From the NCBI GenBank assembly GCA_021904315.1, contig CM038917.1, positions 6,246,041 to 6,310,040 on the forward strand: a DNA stretch of 64,000 nucleotides. Direction: 5' to 3'. A program made the translations under genes and the position numbers. The notes below the pieces were generated by a model, which saw only the letters and a list, made by a program, of their open reading frames with translations, did not search any database and had not been told where the DNA came from. Shown here one piece after another: positions 13,187-26,023 of the stretch (within the stretch, counting starts at the first letter, position 1; each line of letters opens with the position of its first letter). This DNA is from Sphagnum magellanicum. Taxonomy: Eukaryota; Streptophyta; Sphagnopsida; Sphagnales; Sphagnaceae.

Positions 13187-14300
13187 TACTACTTTAAGTT
13201 TTTTTAAAAATTCAATTATGCTTGTTGAATTTTAACATTGCATGTGTAAATCTTGTTGTAGGTTTATTAGTAAAATCATTATGTTTCAAGAGGCCTTGCA
13301 ATTCAAAGATGCTATTATCCTTTGTTACAACAAGCAAAATACAATTAAAATTAGTGGGAGGGTGCCCCCTCTTCGTACTTGACACATTTAAAAAATACTT
13401 GTGGATTTTTTTTTCCTATTGCGAATACTTGTGTTTTGAACTAATTTAATAGCCACTAGTTATTGTTTGATGCATTGTAGTCTACCATTACCATGTGTTT
13501 GAAATGCAAGGAAAAGATTACAAACCCACCTACCCAAGTTAATTTGATTGATGATGATTTTGGGATGATTTTTGAGTTGTCTCTATTTGCAATCAATTAT
13601 TAGAAGAAAGTTTATGGTGTTTTGGAATCTTTCTTTTTTTTTAGAAAAGATATGAAAAAAGAAAGTTTCACAACATGTTATGTTTGATGTTAGACCCCAT
13701 ATTTAAAAGCCTTTGTTTAGTATTTTTTTTATTAACCATGAAGAAGGGGTGAATATTGTTGAAGACATGATACATGATCATTATATTTTATGCTTTCGAA
13801 ACGATATCATTATTTACACCCAATGGTAGAACTTGAAGTTGAATTTGTAAATCAAACAATAGATGTACATTCTAACTTTGAACATTTTAAACACAATTCC
13901 AACATAAATGAATTAGCAACATAACTTGTCACTAGACAACTACTGATTTTCAAATGTCACCAAGTGGATCCCAAGGAAATCAAATGTTTTTTTTCAATTT
14001 TCACATTCACTTACTATTTATTTTTTGGCTTGCCAATTCCGAAGGATCATAAGACCCCAAATTGAGATTGAAAGAATTTTTTCTATAGTAGGTACATTTA
14101 CAAACATTGGAAAATATTGTTTATAATCAAACAATTTAAAAACATTTATTTTTGTGAGCAAAAATTGCTCAAATCATCTGAAAACTGATTGTATAACACC
14201 TTCCAATTTGGTGGAGATGATTGAAAAAGATTTAAATTTTGAAGAATTAAGAGAATTAGAAAGTTCTTTTGAACACAACAAACTTGTGCACATATAGAAT
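12350..14300 (+). pseudogene. hAT-superfamily transposase relic with one intron
   Basis: A decayed transposase can be followed in order across frames: NPFKKDDEQQ and QDFGLLIMKN (12368-12440); LPKLVDCIFATSFDLWMSK ending at 12646; IIGLFEATKT and IIAYVK (about 12700-12822); DEGSNLNAMT (from about 12823); FGHAFSKVCQYVTTNEKVC (from 12917); VKTRF then ISKIIMFQEALQFKDAI (13112-13315); NMLCLMLDPIFKSL (about 13673-13715); and PQIEIERIFSIVGTFTN (14052-14105). The last is the hAT C-terminal dimerisation block. Many in-frame stops and several frameshifts show it is dead. An intron at 13124-13261 (AAG|GTGAAT to TTGTAG) splits the codon between VKT and FISK. It was recognised from recalled plant hAT families, not by a search. 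Terminal inverted repeats and 8-bp target duplications were not found. Confidence 0.7.
13146..13192. repeat. (ATT)n microsatellite with ACT tail
   Basis: An uninterrupted ATT/TTA repeat of about 40 bp followed by three ACT units. It lies inside the intron of the hAT transposase relic. Confidence 0.95.
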
Positions 14301-14447
14301 ATTAGCAGAATTCATTTAATTTTCATTTAAAAAAACACTTTTCATAATTTTTAAGATCAAAAATTCAATGCTAGAAATAATAAATCTTTTGATAATCACT
14401 GCATGATAGCAACTTTTGAAAACTGTATGGTATGAACTGTTTGAGAC

Positions 14448-14486
14448 TCTGCACTTGGGCAAAACCATTTTTTGCCCAAGTGCAGA
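14448..14486. repeat. Perfect 17-bp inverted repeat (hairpin)
   Basis: Arms 14448-14464 and 14470-14486 are exact reverse complements with a 5-base loop. It sits between the end of the hAT relic and the 3' end of the CCCH gene. It could be a terminator-like or snap-back structure, or a remnant of element termini. No function can be shown. Confidence 0.85.
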
Positions 14487-15114
14487 TTTTTAACTCAGCC
14501 TTACTATTCAAACCAATGTGCATTACAACAGCAAACTCGCCCCACCAATGGATTCTGCCTCCAATTCATGCCTATAGCTCATGAGATCAAGGGTGAAAAC
14601 TCAAGAACTGAAACCAATTGAACACTGTCCAAAAGAGATACAGTATGGGGTTTTCACTTTTCACAACCATTTGACTTCCAATTCAGACAATCTAAGCCCA
14701 AAATGCTAAAAGAAAAGGAAAAGAGAAGGAAAAGATGATGGGTAGGCTTGCCAAGTGTTGATAGTACTGAGGCATCTACGACAGCACATTGACCAGATGA
14801 ATACATGTACGCTGCAAAAGGGTTGGTATCACAAGTAAATTTGGCAGGTCACCTCAGACACAACAAAAGGTATGTAAAGTGGAGGATCCCTTTACAAAAA
14901 ATGATGGACCTGGTCAAAATTCTGGAATGCCTGCATTTCAGGGTCTTCTCCCAATCCAGAGAGGTGGCAAAAGGATGTGCCAAAACATGTTCAAACACCT
15001 GCTCAAAAGTTAACATTCCCATAGGATGCCAACAAAACTTTGTATCAAGTGCACAAGGACATTATGATTTGAAGTTGTGCCACCCAATCATGACAAGTTA
15101 TCATGATACTAGAG

Positions 15115-15566
15115 AAAGTGAGAGTGGGCATGCCTAAGTTTTATTGGCCTGTGTTTTTGGTCGGTTGCTTGTCCAACTTCATCCCAGGTGAGTTTAGTCT
15201 ACACCATACATTGGCCCCAATAACACCTTGTTCTGGTGAATGTAAGGGAGGTGTAAATGCCTGTGTTGTTCCGTAATCAGCACTGGTTGTTTGTGTGCAT
15301 TCATTGTGATCTCAAGGTTTTGGTCGTGTAAGAGGCATGCCCATGACCTACCCACTCCTTTTGTACCTTTCAGCTCACCACTTTTTAGTGTTGAGATAGG
15401 GCTTCTGCATACCCATCAACTTGTTTCATGTTGTTTCAAACCAAAGGACCATCTGCAAAACATGTATTGGCTGTGAACTCTGAGATGTGGGAACCTGAAT
15501 GGCTGCACCCATGCATTCACTGCATGTTAGATCTGAGTGATCTGGGATTTGTGATTTGTTTAAGAC
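15115..15566 (-). other. Putative 3' UTR of the CCCH zinc-finger gene
   Basis: Gene-like composition continues beyond the TAG stop. On the minus strand an AATAAA hexamer lies at 15145-15140, about 420 nt after the stop, and is the best polyadenylation-signal candidate. The end is approximate. Confidence 0.45.
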
Positions 15567-18500
15567 CTACTTGTAGCCACTCTCAGCCTTCCCACCCTCC
15601 ACCTTTTGCAATTTTGCCCTTTCAGCATTGTTAGAGTCATGTATGAAGACACAACTGCTTCCATTCCGACACCCTTTGGCTGTGTTGAAATAAATGCAAG
15701 CTTTTCGTGATTTTCCCCGTGGTTGAGTCATTCTGGACCTGCTAATACTTTCAACATTCCTGTGTCCATCCCCCAGTCTTAAAGACAGATTAGCAATGTC
15801 AATGTATTCTTTTCCAGGCCACATTGGTGCAGACTCCAACCTTTCAGATCGTCCTGAAAAACTAGTTGTTCTATAATGACCATTGGTTGATAAAACATTG
15901 TACTCCTGGACTCTTCCATTCATTCCTCTGTGCACATCATCCTCACTGCTATTCCTTCCATGCTGTAAAATGAGAGCTTTCAAGTACTTCTCATCATGCT
16001 GTGATAGTGGTCGACCAGAAATCGGCATCACTGGTTGCAGTGCAGGAGGTGGAACAGAAAGAGGGGGATGTAATTGGGCACTTGTAGGCCTAGTAGCAGG
16101 TATATACAGCTGCCCATTTTGGGCCACATGAGGCTGAGATGTATGCATTGGTCCATTGTACACTCTGGCATTGAATGTGTCTGGAAAATTATCATGTCCA
16201 TTTGTGGCCTGGGCTGGACCAAAGCCCTGGGATCTTTCAAATACAACATCCATAGGAGCACCTCCAGCTACTACTGATGTCTTCCTTTCTGTTCTGCCAA
16301 TGTCCCCTCCAACATGCAACAATTCTTGCTCAATACTCAGCACTGGAAAACTGATCCCTGCTGGGTCCCGCTGATTTCCATTCCCAATTCTTGTACCCTC
16401 TGTGCCCAAATTGGAAACTTCATGGACTTGATTTTCTACTGAATCCTTGCTTGAGAGCTGACTTGACACATTCTTCATCATAGAGGGATTTCTAAGAAAC
16501 TTCAGAAGCAATCCACAGTCTATTTTGGTATGATCATTAGACTGTGATAGGGCAGCATATGCTGCAGCAGCTGCTGCAATCACATCTGGTTCCGTCTCTG
16601 TTTGACAGGAGGGTGGGACAGCTGGGAGTGAAGGTTTGCTGGAAGGGTCTGATCTGCTTTGATCAGGACTGAAACTGGAGATGTTCTCAATTCCTGACAT
16701 GATGGATCCAGCTGGGGCAGTAATTCCCAAATGGGACCCTTTGGAGTCTGCATGACCTCTTGTTCTGTCATTATCTTGGTAAGCACCTGCCAACCAGTTT
16801 GCAAGAACTGGGTTTGGCTCCTTTGCAACAAAACCAAAGCCTGGGGGAGGAGACAGTGCTCCTTCTGGACATCACACAAAACATAACATCTTCAGCACTT
16901 TTTTCTTTACAAAATTACTGAGGAGGAACTGTGCAAAACCAAAACATCTAACTTAATCAAGCTTCAAATGTTCAGGAATAGAAAAACCTAGTACACCGTA
17001 CCTTTAGCTGCAGACTCTTGAGGGAAGTGAAGTTTGTCAACTGTTGATGTTAGTCCATCATCTTGATCCAGTGTATCATCATCTACTGGTACCACTGGGA
17101 TGACGAGTGTCATTTCATCATTGCAAGGCAACTGTGGTTCTAGCGGCTCTGCTGGACTGCAAAATATGCAGACAACTGCTCAGTTGCATGACAAGCATCC
17201 GCTAAAACTCTAGGTGATTCCTTCATACTTGATGAAAGACTGAAAGGTTTGCACTAAATGATAGTCATTATCACAGAAATTAACATTCCATACTCCAACA
17301 ACACCAGCCAATTGAAGCTCAATGAGGACACACTTCCATAAGATAACTAGTGATTTGCACAAGCCAACCCAGCAATGCCCCAAAACTGCATTCTCAACAA
17401 AGAAAAATAAATTCAGAGCAGCATAGTCACATCCATGGCAAGTAAGAACCTGTACCCACCAAGTGAGACAACATGGGGTATAATCCTTACCACAACAAGC
17501 TGGAAAATTGCAACACAGAAATGTCAACCTTGACTTTGATAAACGTATGAAGAATGTCACTGGGGTTCAAAGACTGGGAAGTTACCTTTCAGGTATGGAT
17601 GACGTTCGTGGATAAACAGCCTCCAATACTCTAACCTCCCGCTGTCTCTGGAGTGCAACCTCTTTACTTTCTCCACCAGCAACCACCCGCCATGAAGGAT
17701 GCAAATTGAACTGGTGAAAAGGAAAAGAACAGCTTCAGTCATAAATGACAAAAAAAAACCTTTTCATGCTTCAAGATGAGGCTCATGTCACCATAGGGGA
17801 TCAAAGTAGAGCTCCTGGGGTACTTAGTGGACAATCACTTACCAGTGTAGGGACACGCCAAGGAACCTGGGGCAAGACATCTCCAACTGCTGGCTTTGTA
17901 CTCATTGTGGCAGTAGGAGTAAAACCAGGAGGAAGAGCACTAGATGAGATGGGAACTGTTGCATGCATGAACTTAGTCTGCTTTGCTTGCAGAAGATCTT
18001 GACGAGCGGTCCCTGATGAATCAGGTGCATCTTCAGCTGCAAACAGGCGCACCTGTGAACCAACAGCAATAACAAATGCTCCACAGGTTTAGTTGAAGCT
18101 ATCTTGACATAAAGGGGTAGCAATGCATGAATATAATGGCTATCCATAGTGCAATAAAGCCTGCATCTGCATAGAGAATCCACTGAATCTCAATCCTCAG
18201 ACAACTCCAATCATAAGTTGCAACACTGGTAAATAATCAGTGAGATAGATGTTTTGACACATGAAATTAGTTAGCTTTAGCAAGCAGCCATCAAATCATT
18301 GTAGACTTTTGAGAAGAAATAAGCACAATGTAACTGCCTGAAATTGGTTAACATGTTGAAATAACCACTCTGCTAACTCTCAACCCAGCAAGTGGGAATT
18401 ATTAAATGACCAAATGGAATATTATGAACTGGAATCTGAATTGCTTAATCCAAGAATCCAATGTCTGTCAATCTCACATAAGGATCTATCCATCAAAATC

Positions 18501-20880
18501 TCCAAGCAGATCATTGAAATACTTTGAATAGGTTTGTTGGTAACAAGAATTTTGTGTTGCCACCTCAGATATGTGCAAAACATGTACACTGTTATGCACC
18601 AGAATGACTATAGCTATGTAGGCTTTCCAGAAGAAAAAAGTGACTGCTTTAAAGTTATTAGTAGTCCCCAGTCAAATTTTGCAAAGTTATGACAGAGCAT
18701 CTTCACACACATTCACAGTATCTTTCAGTCCCATCATAAACTGAAAGAACTTCAGATACCAGGATACTGTAGTCACCATACTGAGGATTGAACACAGATT
18801 ATATACCACACAGACCACTCTGATCATGACAAGACTGCAGTGAGATAACTACACTAAGTGAGACATTGCCCTGATGTCTGCAGTCTTTCTCATGACATAG
18901 TGATCTCACAATGCTTTAGAACTTAGCACTCACATGTCCAAAACACTGACTCGAAATTGTAGTTCTTGTAGTTACTTGAGTCTCATAGTTTTGACAGATA
19001 TTTCCTACAAGTTTCATGCAGTCCAGATCCAAGTGTTGTATAACAGCACTATTAAGTGGAATGATTCAGGACTTTTTGTTACTGCACTGTCCTAAATGCC
19101 AACATTCTTTATCTCAGGTTGCTCTGTTGGTGCATGGACTACAATTCACTGCAAAGACGAGCAAAACAAGCACTTACTCACAACTTCTTCATGATGCCTC
19201 ATCCATGATTTACTTACTGAAGACTATGCATGAATTCTGCAAGTCTGATCTTAAAGCTTGGATGGTGTTGACACAAGATGGCCCTTGTTATTCTTCCACC
19301 AGGAATGTTTGCATTCATCAAGAGTTGAATACTAGGCCCAACTCACAATCTTGGTAGAAGTCAAAGACATAAGCTACTTTTTGCACTAATTTCATGTTAA
19401 GATGGGTCTGCATTATTACTCTCATGTGAACAACATGAGATATGATTTGCTGGTTAAAAAATCAAAGAGAAGACACCCAAGCAGGTAGGTACCACTACCT
19501 GAATCCAGAATGCACAAAACCCAAATCTCATGGGACAGGCTTAAATTTTGTGCCCTGACACATTGGAAGACAATTCCATAAAACAATTATAGGCTGTGCC
19601 CATCCTTACAGAAAGTACTCCCTGCATGAATTGCCAGGGCTTGCGTGAGGTTAGTTTTCATGCTATAAACTGAGACAGAAACATTTAGATTTTTCATTTG
19701 ATAGCTCAGAGTTTGTTCAAACAAGTAGCACAGACACCCCTCAATCTTCAGACAAAATGATAACTCCATTATTCACAAAGAGGCCAAAACAGTCACAAGA
19801 CCTAACAATTGCATGACCCATCGAGGATTGTGCATGGCAAAGGAAGGGCCAAGCAATTGCCCCCATGAAAACAGTAGTGACGTTCATGCACATTCCCTCC
19901 TGATTTTTTCTTTTCGGAACTAATATCAGGAAAACACCATAAGTGAGTGACTATCACAAAACGGAGGAAACCCTAAACAAGTAAGCACTCTTATAGAAGA
20001 CCTGCAAACCCGGACATGCAATAGTTGCACGCGAAGCATGAGCGTTGAGTCTGAGCAATTGATTGTAAAGAAAAGACTGATTTCACTCTGGGGACTGACA
20101 ACACAAAAAACACAAGAACGAAGTTGTGAGAAGAGGATTGTTGCCAAGAAGGAAAAGAACTAGGTGACCAAACCAAAGAGCAAACAAAGAATTATCAGTT
20201 GTCTCAAGATTCTGCTTAGAAAATGGACATTCTTTTCGGTTTTCCGGAAGACGTGTGGTGGATTGAACTGCACTTGTCTATTTTGACTGCTACCTTGTAA
20301 CGCATAGTCGAAAGCCAGCTCTTATTTCTTGTGTTCCACATTCTTGCGATCTATTTATTGTTCATGTACTGCGATTTTCACGGCTCTGTTGTGTTCACGA
20401 ATCTTTTTGTTAATGTCGCTCATTCACAAGGCTTTTCAGAGTTTAGAATCCGGCACAGTACACTCGGAAGAAGGCGATTTCTTTGAGATCTGGATTCCAA
20501 CATGCCATTCCTTCAGCCTTGAACGGCTCTTTTCAGGAAGCCCAGATATAAGACCTTATCCAGAGCCCCCAACATCGCCCGGATGTGCCCGCCGTGCAGG
20601 AAGACGAAATGCATCACAAACCGGGGGCAAATGCTCTTAAGAAGAAGAAAACCGCAGCAGTACCAAAAAGCATCTAAATCGCAAGAGATGTCGCAGGAGT
20701 GGAGGAGAAAAAAAGAATGACCTGGCATAGATTGTCCCCTGCAGCCCAGGACACTTTCTTACTCACTCTAGCTTGAAGAAGATGATGATGAAGATGTGGT
20801 GGTTTGCTGTGTCCCATATGGTCAGCAGGCAGCCCCATAAGCGCCCGCCCGAAGCCCGGTGGTAGAGAGGCTGTTGCCAT
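15567..20880 (-). CDS. CCCH zinc-finger protein of the C3H6/C3H30 type, five coding exons
   Basis: Exons on the minus strand: 20880-20722, 18052-17843, 17710-17586, 17156-17002 and 16840-15567, giving 640 aa with all phases in agreement. Donors are GTCATT, GTAAGT, GTAACT and GTACGG; all acceptors end in CAG. The ATG at 20880 is the first in frame. In order: a PPGF motif at 7-10; KKVSW...NLCQ (41-53) joined to VRLFAAED (from 54), a conserved signature of this plant family; a second PPGF; the block WRVVAGGESKE (130-140) followed by LEAVYPRTSSIPES; a helical region (TEPDVIAAAAAAYAALS) and DCGLLLKFLRNP, also similar to LUMINIDEPENDENS; DEKYLKALILQHG; and one CX8CX5CX3H finger near the C-terminus (Cys598, Cys607, Cys613, His617). 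Such fingers usually bind RNA, and a nuclear role is likely. Intron 1 is 2,669 bp. No damage is seen. Confidence 0.9.
18053..20721 (-). other. Intron 1 of the CCCH zinc-finger gene
   Basis: Bounded by CAG|GTCATT on the exon 1 side and ACAG|GTGCGC on the exon 2 side. It joins codons in phase 0 so that NLCQ runs into VRLF, as in the Arabidopsis relative. The end nearest exon 1 (about 20.3-20.7 kb) is richer in CpG than the rest. The open frames inside it are short and unrecognised. Its GT donor context (GTCATT) is weak, so the exact donor is the least certain splice site of the gene. Confidence 0.75.
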
Positions 20881-21350
20881 CGCTGCCACAACCTCGACAA
20901 AAGCAACTTCTATCTGTGGTTGTGTTTTTTATTGGTGTGTTCCTCTCTTCTCTCTATTTCTCTTTCGCTCCCAGTTGCAGAACTATCTTTGCATCAAACA
21001 AAAGCAGTACTGCACCGATTCTTCCCAGATTTTTCCTGCATACAACAGACCTAAAGCTGCAACGCGCTTAGCAAAGTCCGTCGCATCGATATGAACGACT
21101 ACTACCATGTCCAGGAGGCTAGGACTCGGGATTTCAGGAGAACGGTGCGGGGTGCAGAGGTCGAAATGCGGAGCAGCTCTCGACGGCGCGAATCCCCCTT
21201 ATTCCGCCACACAAGCCCGAGTCCGTAACCCACGACTGTAACTCGAGTTCCACGCCAGCGGCCAACAGCACAGAAAGCGGAGTGTTTTCTCAGGGTTATG
21301 AAAGTAAAGTAGTAACTCAAGTCATTAATTTCCCGCCTACTTCAACTGCT
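20881..21350 (-). promoter_or_regulatory. 5' UTR and promoter region of the CCCH zinc-finger gene
   Basis: This is a GC- and CpG-rich stretch upstream of the start codon, standing out from the AT-rich DNA beyond about 21.4 kb. The transcription start and a TATA box were not located. Confidence 0.45.
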
Positions 21351-23500
21351 CCTGCGTTCGAATCCCGCCGATGTCATGATAAATGAACCAATGAACCCAC
21401 CAGCCGTCCAAGCTAGCCTAATAATGAATACCTACATTTCTTTTTTAGGGTGACCCTTTCTTTACGCACTACCAAGCGTTGCATCGTAAATTGCCTCGCT
21501 GGATTCGGAATGACCTAGTTTTTTTTGGCCTTAGTGTATTGGAACATCACCTTACATGACGAAACTTTTTTTTTGTCCAATTCTTGCAAGGATTCTACAA
21601 TTTCTGTGAAGCCCATTTCCTATCTTGTTGCTGCCACAAGCACCAAGTTGTGGTCTTTACACAACTTGGAGTTTTTCTCCCAAGGATCTTTCATTTTCTA
21701 AACCTTGTAGATTTCCCCCATTGTAATATTTCAGAGAGAATCTCATCAGTGGAAATTTTTTGGGAGGTCTTTACATTTTGGTAAGGCCATCCATAGAGGG
21801 CATTGCCAAAGGTAGGCCCACAATTTGCTCAAGTTGCCTTGTGTATGCCCTTCTTCTAGTAATGCCCTCAACCTCAGGCCTTACCCTACACTTTTTAGCT
21901 CCATTAACATTTTGTCATGAAAGATTATGCCACTTTTTTATCTTCATGTTAAAAAGCATTATAGGCTATGTAACACTGGTGCTCTTCGACCTCTCACTTG
22001 GATGAATCATAATTTTTTAAACAAGAAAATTATGTTCCACAATCTTTCAGGGGAGAAGATTGTGTTGTATAATCATCCAATGTAGAGTACTTTGTATTAT
22101 AGGTTCCTATGTTTTGATTTCATCTTCCATCCATGTTCCACAATGTTCACATGATGTCCCATAGTCATTTCATGGTGTGTCATATTCATTTAGTGAAGGT
22201 ATTAATAAAACAGTCTCACAATTGCCCATTATACTCGGTAAGATACGCATGGCACAGCCCATAGGTGCAACGGCAGCACACACAACATCATCAATGTTGT
22301 TTGAAGGATTATTTTTCAATGTAGCCGAAGTGGCAATCGCCCATAAAAATGTTTTAAAAATGACAGTCATCCCTATAAAAAAATTAATCAAATCTGGCTA
22401 TAAACTAGATATAAAATACAAATGTTTAAACAACCCTTTAGTTTCATAGCTACACACTGAAAACCTAACAATTTTAACACCCTTTTTTTTCTCACTTCTG
22501 GCAATTGAAATTTGAAACCTTCCAAAATCACTTGGTTTTCAAATATATATATATATGAAATTTGTTTTAAAAATTGACGGAATTTCACCTGTGCTTTAAA
22601 GGCTGTATAAGCAGCTACTTGCCTTCTCCATAACAAGTAAAGATCTGGATAATAAATATATCGCAGATGCCATAATGCACAACAGGGGAGATTATTGCCT
22701 GGAATGCACAGATGGCACCTCACAGAGTGTAAGTTTAGGTAGGAAAATGACTGAATCGACCGTGGCTGCTAATTCTACCATTTAAAACTCTGCCTTAGGA
22801 ACCTACCGAATTAATCTCCTACTGGGACTGAACCCTAAACTGTACCATGCCTATCATGGACCCAGAATTGGATTGCAGAATCTGTCTGTTGTTGGAATTT
22901 CAAATCAAACCCGATTATGCACTCATGTAATCTCTCTATGAAGGAAGGTAATTTGTTTGTTTTGTTTGTTTGTCAAGTTGAGACCTCCCCAAACTAGGGC
23001 ACCTCTTGCCACGCTCTCGGTGTTGTTGTAAAGCCCTCCAATGAGTAGGATTTAATGAAGGTGATTTGGATGTTTTTAGACCCAACTTGTGAGAGATATT
23101 GAATTTTGAGTAGTTTTTGACAATGAAAATTCAACTATATTACAAAAAATGGTTTTGGAAGGAAGCATTAGTTCGATACCCAATTCACACTTGGGCCAAC
23201 AACAAAGGCTACATTACTTCTATTTTATTTTGAGGTTCAATTTTTTATTAATTAATTGTCAAAAAATGAATAGATATGATGTGTTTTCTGATCACATGGC
23301 AAATTTTAATTGGTGGTGCATCAATTTTATAACATAACTTATGATATTGGGTTTGTGTGTTGAATATGTGGAATTGAATCTGGTTTCAAACCAAACTAGG
23401 TTTCAATTTTCTTTTAAAAACATAGAAATTGAAAGGTTTGTGTAAGGGAAGGCTTCTTCTCTTGGCCCTTTATGTTCTTGAGCTAAAAACTCGCTATGAT
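21351..23500. other. Gene-free DNA with one unrecognised short open frame
   Basis: No gene is supported. The stretch 22177-22449 is open on both strands and keeps more CpG than its surroundings, but neither peptide is recognised. A short (AT)n run lies near 22543-22556. A tRNA B-box-like word at 21356-21366 was examined and rejected as a tRNA gene. Confidence 0.4.
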
Positions 23501-23518
23501 ATCCTCATTCATCTATCC

Positions 23519-23587
23519 TCCAAACATAATGAGGCTTTAGGAAAAGGCATTTCCAATGCCTTTTCCTAAAGCCTCATTATGTTTGGA
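23519..23587. repeat. Perfect 33-bp inverted repeat with 3-base loop
   Basis: Arms 23519-23551 and 23555-23587 are exact reverse complements around the loop TCC. Pairing stops abruptly at both outer ends. No target-site duplication or element terminus is visible. The stem is short for a plant microRNA precursor. Confidence 0.97.
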
Positions 23588-26023
23588 TAAATGACAATAC
23601 AAGGTATTTTGTCACCATGTTTTTGTCATCCATAAAATCCAAATTTTTTTATCAAATAATAAAATGTAATATGAGATTGTTGTGATTGACATAAAATGTG
23701 AATGTGGAAGGTTTGTTGGCAGCTAAAGGAGGGCTACTTATTGAAGGTTTGCCTTAAGCATCACAATCAATATCAAATTCATTTTAACACTTGTGCAAAT
23801 GTTAAAATAAGTTTGGTTTTAATTGTGGCATTGAATGCAAACTAATTTATAAATTTAATGTTCATTTAACATTTTCAACATTTATTGGACCTCTAATGAA
23901 TAGTTTCATCCCCTATTTGAACACTTTATAAATAATTGTAATGCACACTTATATTTTTAAACCAAGGTTCCTTCTATTGATGGAAGAGTTGGGACATTTG
24001 ATGGAAGAACTTTCTCCAAATGGAAGTGACAAGGGTAACTACCAAGTTCTTTATGTGCCAAAATGTACAATGAATAAGAAAGGTCAAAATTTAACTAGTG
24101 CATAATGTGTATGGTAAAGTTCAAAGGGCGAGATTTACATGAATGAAGGCCCCACAAGGCAAAGTTGAATGTGAGCCCAATTCCCATAAAGCTTGTCCTC
24201 AAAAACTTTACATGACATAAAAACTATCACATTTTATATTTAACAAATCTTGTGATATTCGATGGGTACCCACTAGATACCCATTAGTTATTTATCACAA
24301 GAAAAGTGACCCAAAAAAATCGAAAATGTAATGCCTATGGAGGTGACAATTATGTTTTGAATGAATTCAAAACAATTGGCATATTATATTTGAAAAAACT
24401 AATATGCCAATTTTACAAAACTAAGGAACACTCATATGGACCTTAAGGAATATACATGGGTTCTTTTGAGGATTTTTTCCACCTTTGGACTTCAAATCAA
24501 GAACAAGTCGTCATGTGCACCAATGTTGCTGCTTATAACCATCACTATAAAAACCCATAAATTAAACAACATAACACCTCATAAACTTAACACATCCATC
24601 TTTGAAATCGTCCACTTATTTGGGGCTAAGGTCATCCAAAGTTAAATAACAATGTGACAAGCCCTACGAACTATTTCCCAAAGGAAAACACATTGGCTCT
24701 AATGTGAAAGGACTAGTAGGCCATGTGAATGGGAGCCCCATTGTTAGTTGCCTAGCTATAAACCCCCAAATTTCTAGCAAATTGTCTGTCCTATTGGTGA
24801 AAAACTTAAAGCATTTCCTACCATCTAACTACATGAATAAAAACTTAGGTTTGTTTGGTGCACTAAAGACAAAACCATTTGTCGACTAGCACTTCTCACA
24901 ATGGTGGTGTTAAACACCCCTTTATGCCAACCTTATGAATATCAATCATGAATCAACATGGTGGTAACCCTTATGGCTTGCCCACACAACATACAACAAA
25001 ACCTAGTAGGAACCTATTGAAAAAAGGTCAATATGACCATCCACAAGAGGAAGATTACATGGCACATAACTACACACATGATCCATCCATATTTGACCAT
25101 CTTAGCCCTTCAACAACAAAACTTTGAAAAGTAGGACCTTTTGCACACAGAAATTAAGTCATTATGTAGTCACATCCAAAGTAGTTAGTGTTTTTTATTA
25201 TATGTACAGAAAGTTTCCAAGCTCAAACTTACAAATTTGAAATCAAAAACCAACAATGCAAAAAACACTCCAATTCAATGTCGTATGTGAAAGTTATGGG
25301 CTTTCAAAGTTTTGGGGATGGATGGAAAGCTTTCATCCAAATATTGGATGAACAATTGACCATTTGGATGAAAATAACAACCTTATGTGGATGGAATGTT
25401 CCAATAATGGATGAAAAGTCCAACAAAATTAAAAATAAAAATAAAACCTAGAAAATATGAAAAAAACAAAAAAAAACATACATGGCAGGTTCAGAGTGGT
25501 GCCAAACTTACATTTTAGGTTTGGGAAATATAACAAAAAGATGTAAAATCAAAATGTGAGCATGGATTGGTATCAAACTTACTTTATCCCATGCCCACCC
25601 CCCAAACCGTTTGAACTTCCTTTCAATCCCAAATTTCCAGGTTCGGGGAGGAGTTTGAAGGTTAATGGCAATAGTAATGTGGAGCTGCACATTCTTACCC
25701 ACTTGTCATGTCATTTATTTCTTGTTGTTTTTCCTTCCTTCTTCCCTCCCTTTTAATTCCATTGTCACATTACAATCATGATGAAAATGATGATGACTAG
25801 GAAAGGAGCTCCTTAACCCTCTTCCCAAGTTGTAATTGCAGATGTTACAATGCAACCTTCATGCAACAAATGTTAATGACAACAACCAAGGGGTGGAGTG
25901 TGTTCCATATTCCTCTCAACCTATTAGTGACGAAAGCCAACTAACCAAGAGCTTGAATTTTTGGTAATGGTGGTGGTGGCACCCCCACTATTACTACTAA
26001 TTGTTGTTGTTTAAGAAAAAAAA

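Noticed and set aside
16793-16840. Start of the CCCH protein at 16793
   Set aside because: The codon there is TTG (Leu) inside the last exon; upstream exons with matching phases and family sequence exist.
20881-20889. CCCH start at 20889
   Set aside because: That codon is GTG; the first ATG in frame is at 20880.
21356-21366. tRNA-like B box GTTCGAATCCC
   Set aside because: The T-stem does not pair, and no acceptor stem or anticodon arm can be drawn; at most a remnant.
22177-22449. Open frames on both strands with moderate CpG
   Set aside because: Neither translation is recognised, and no splice or start context supports a gene.
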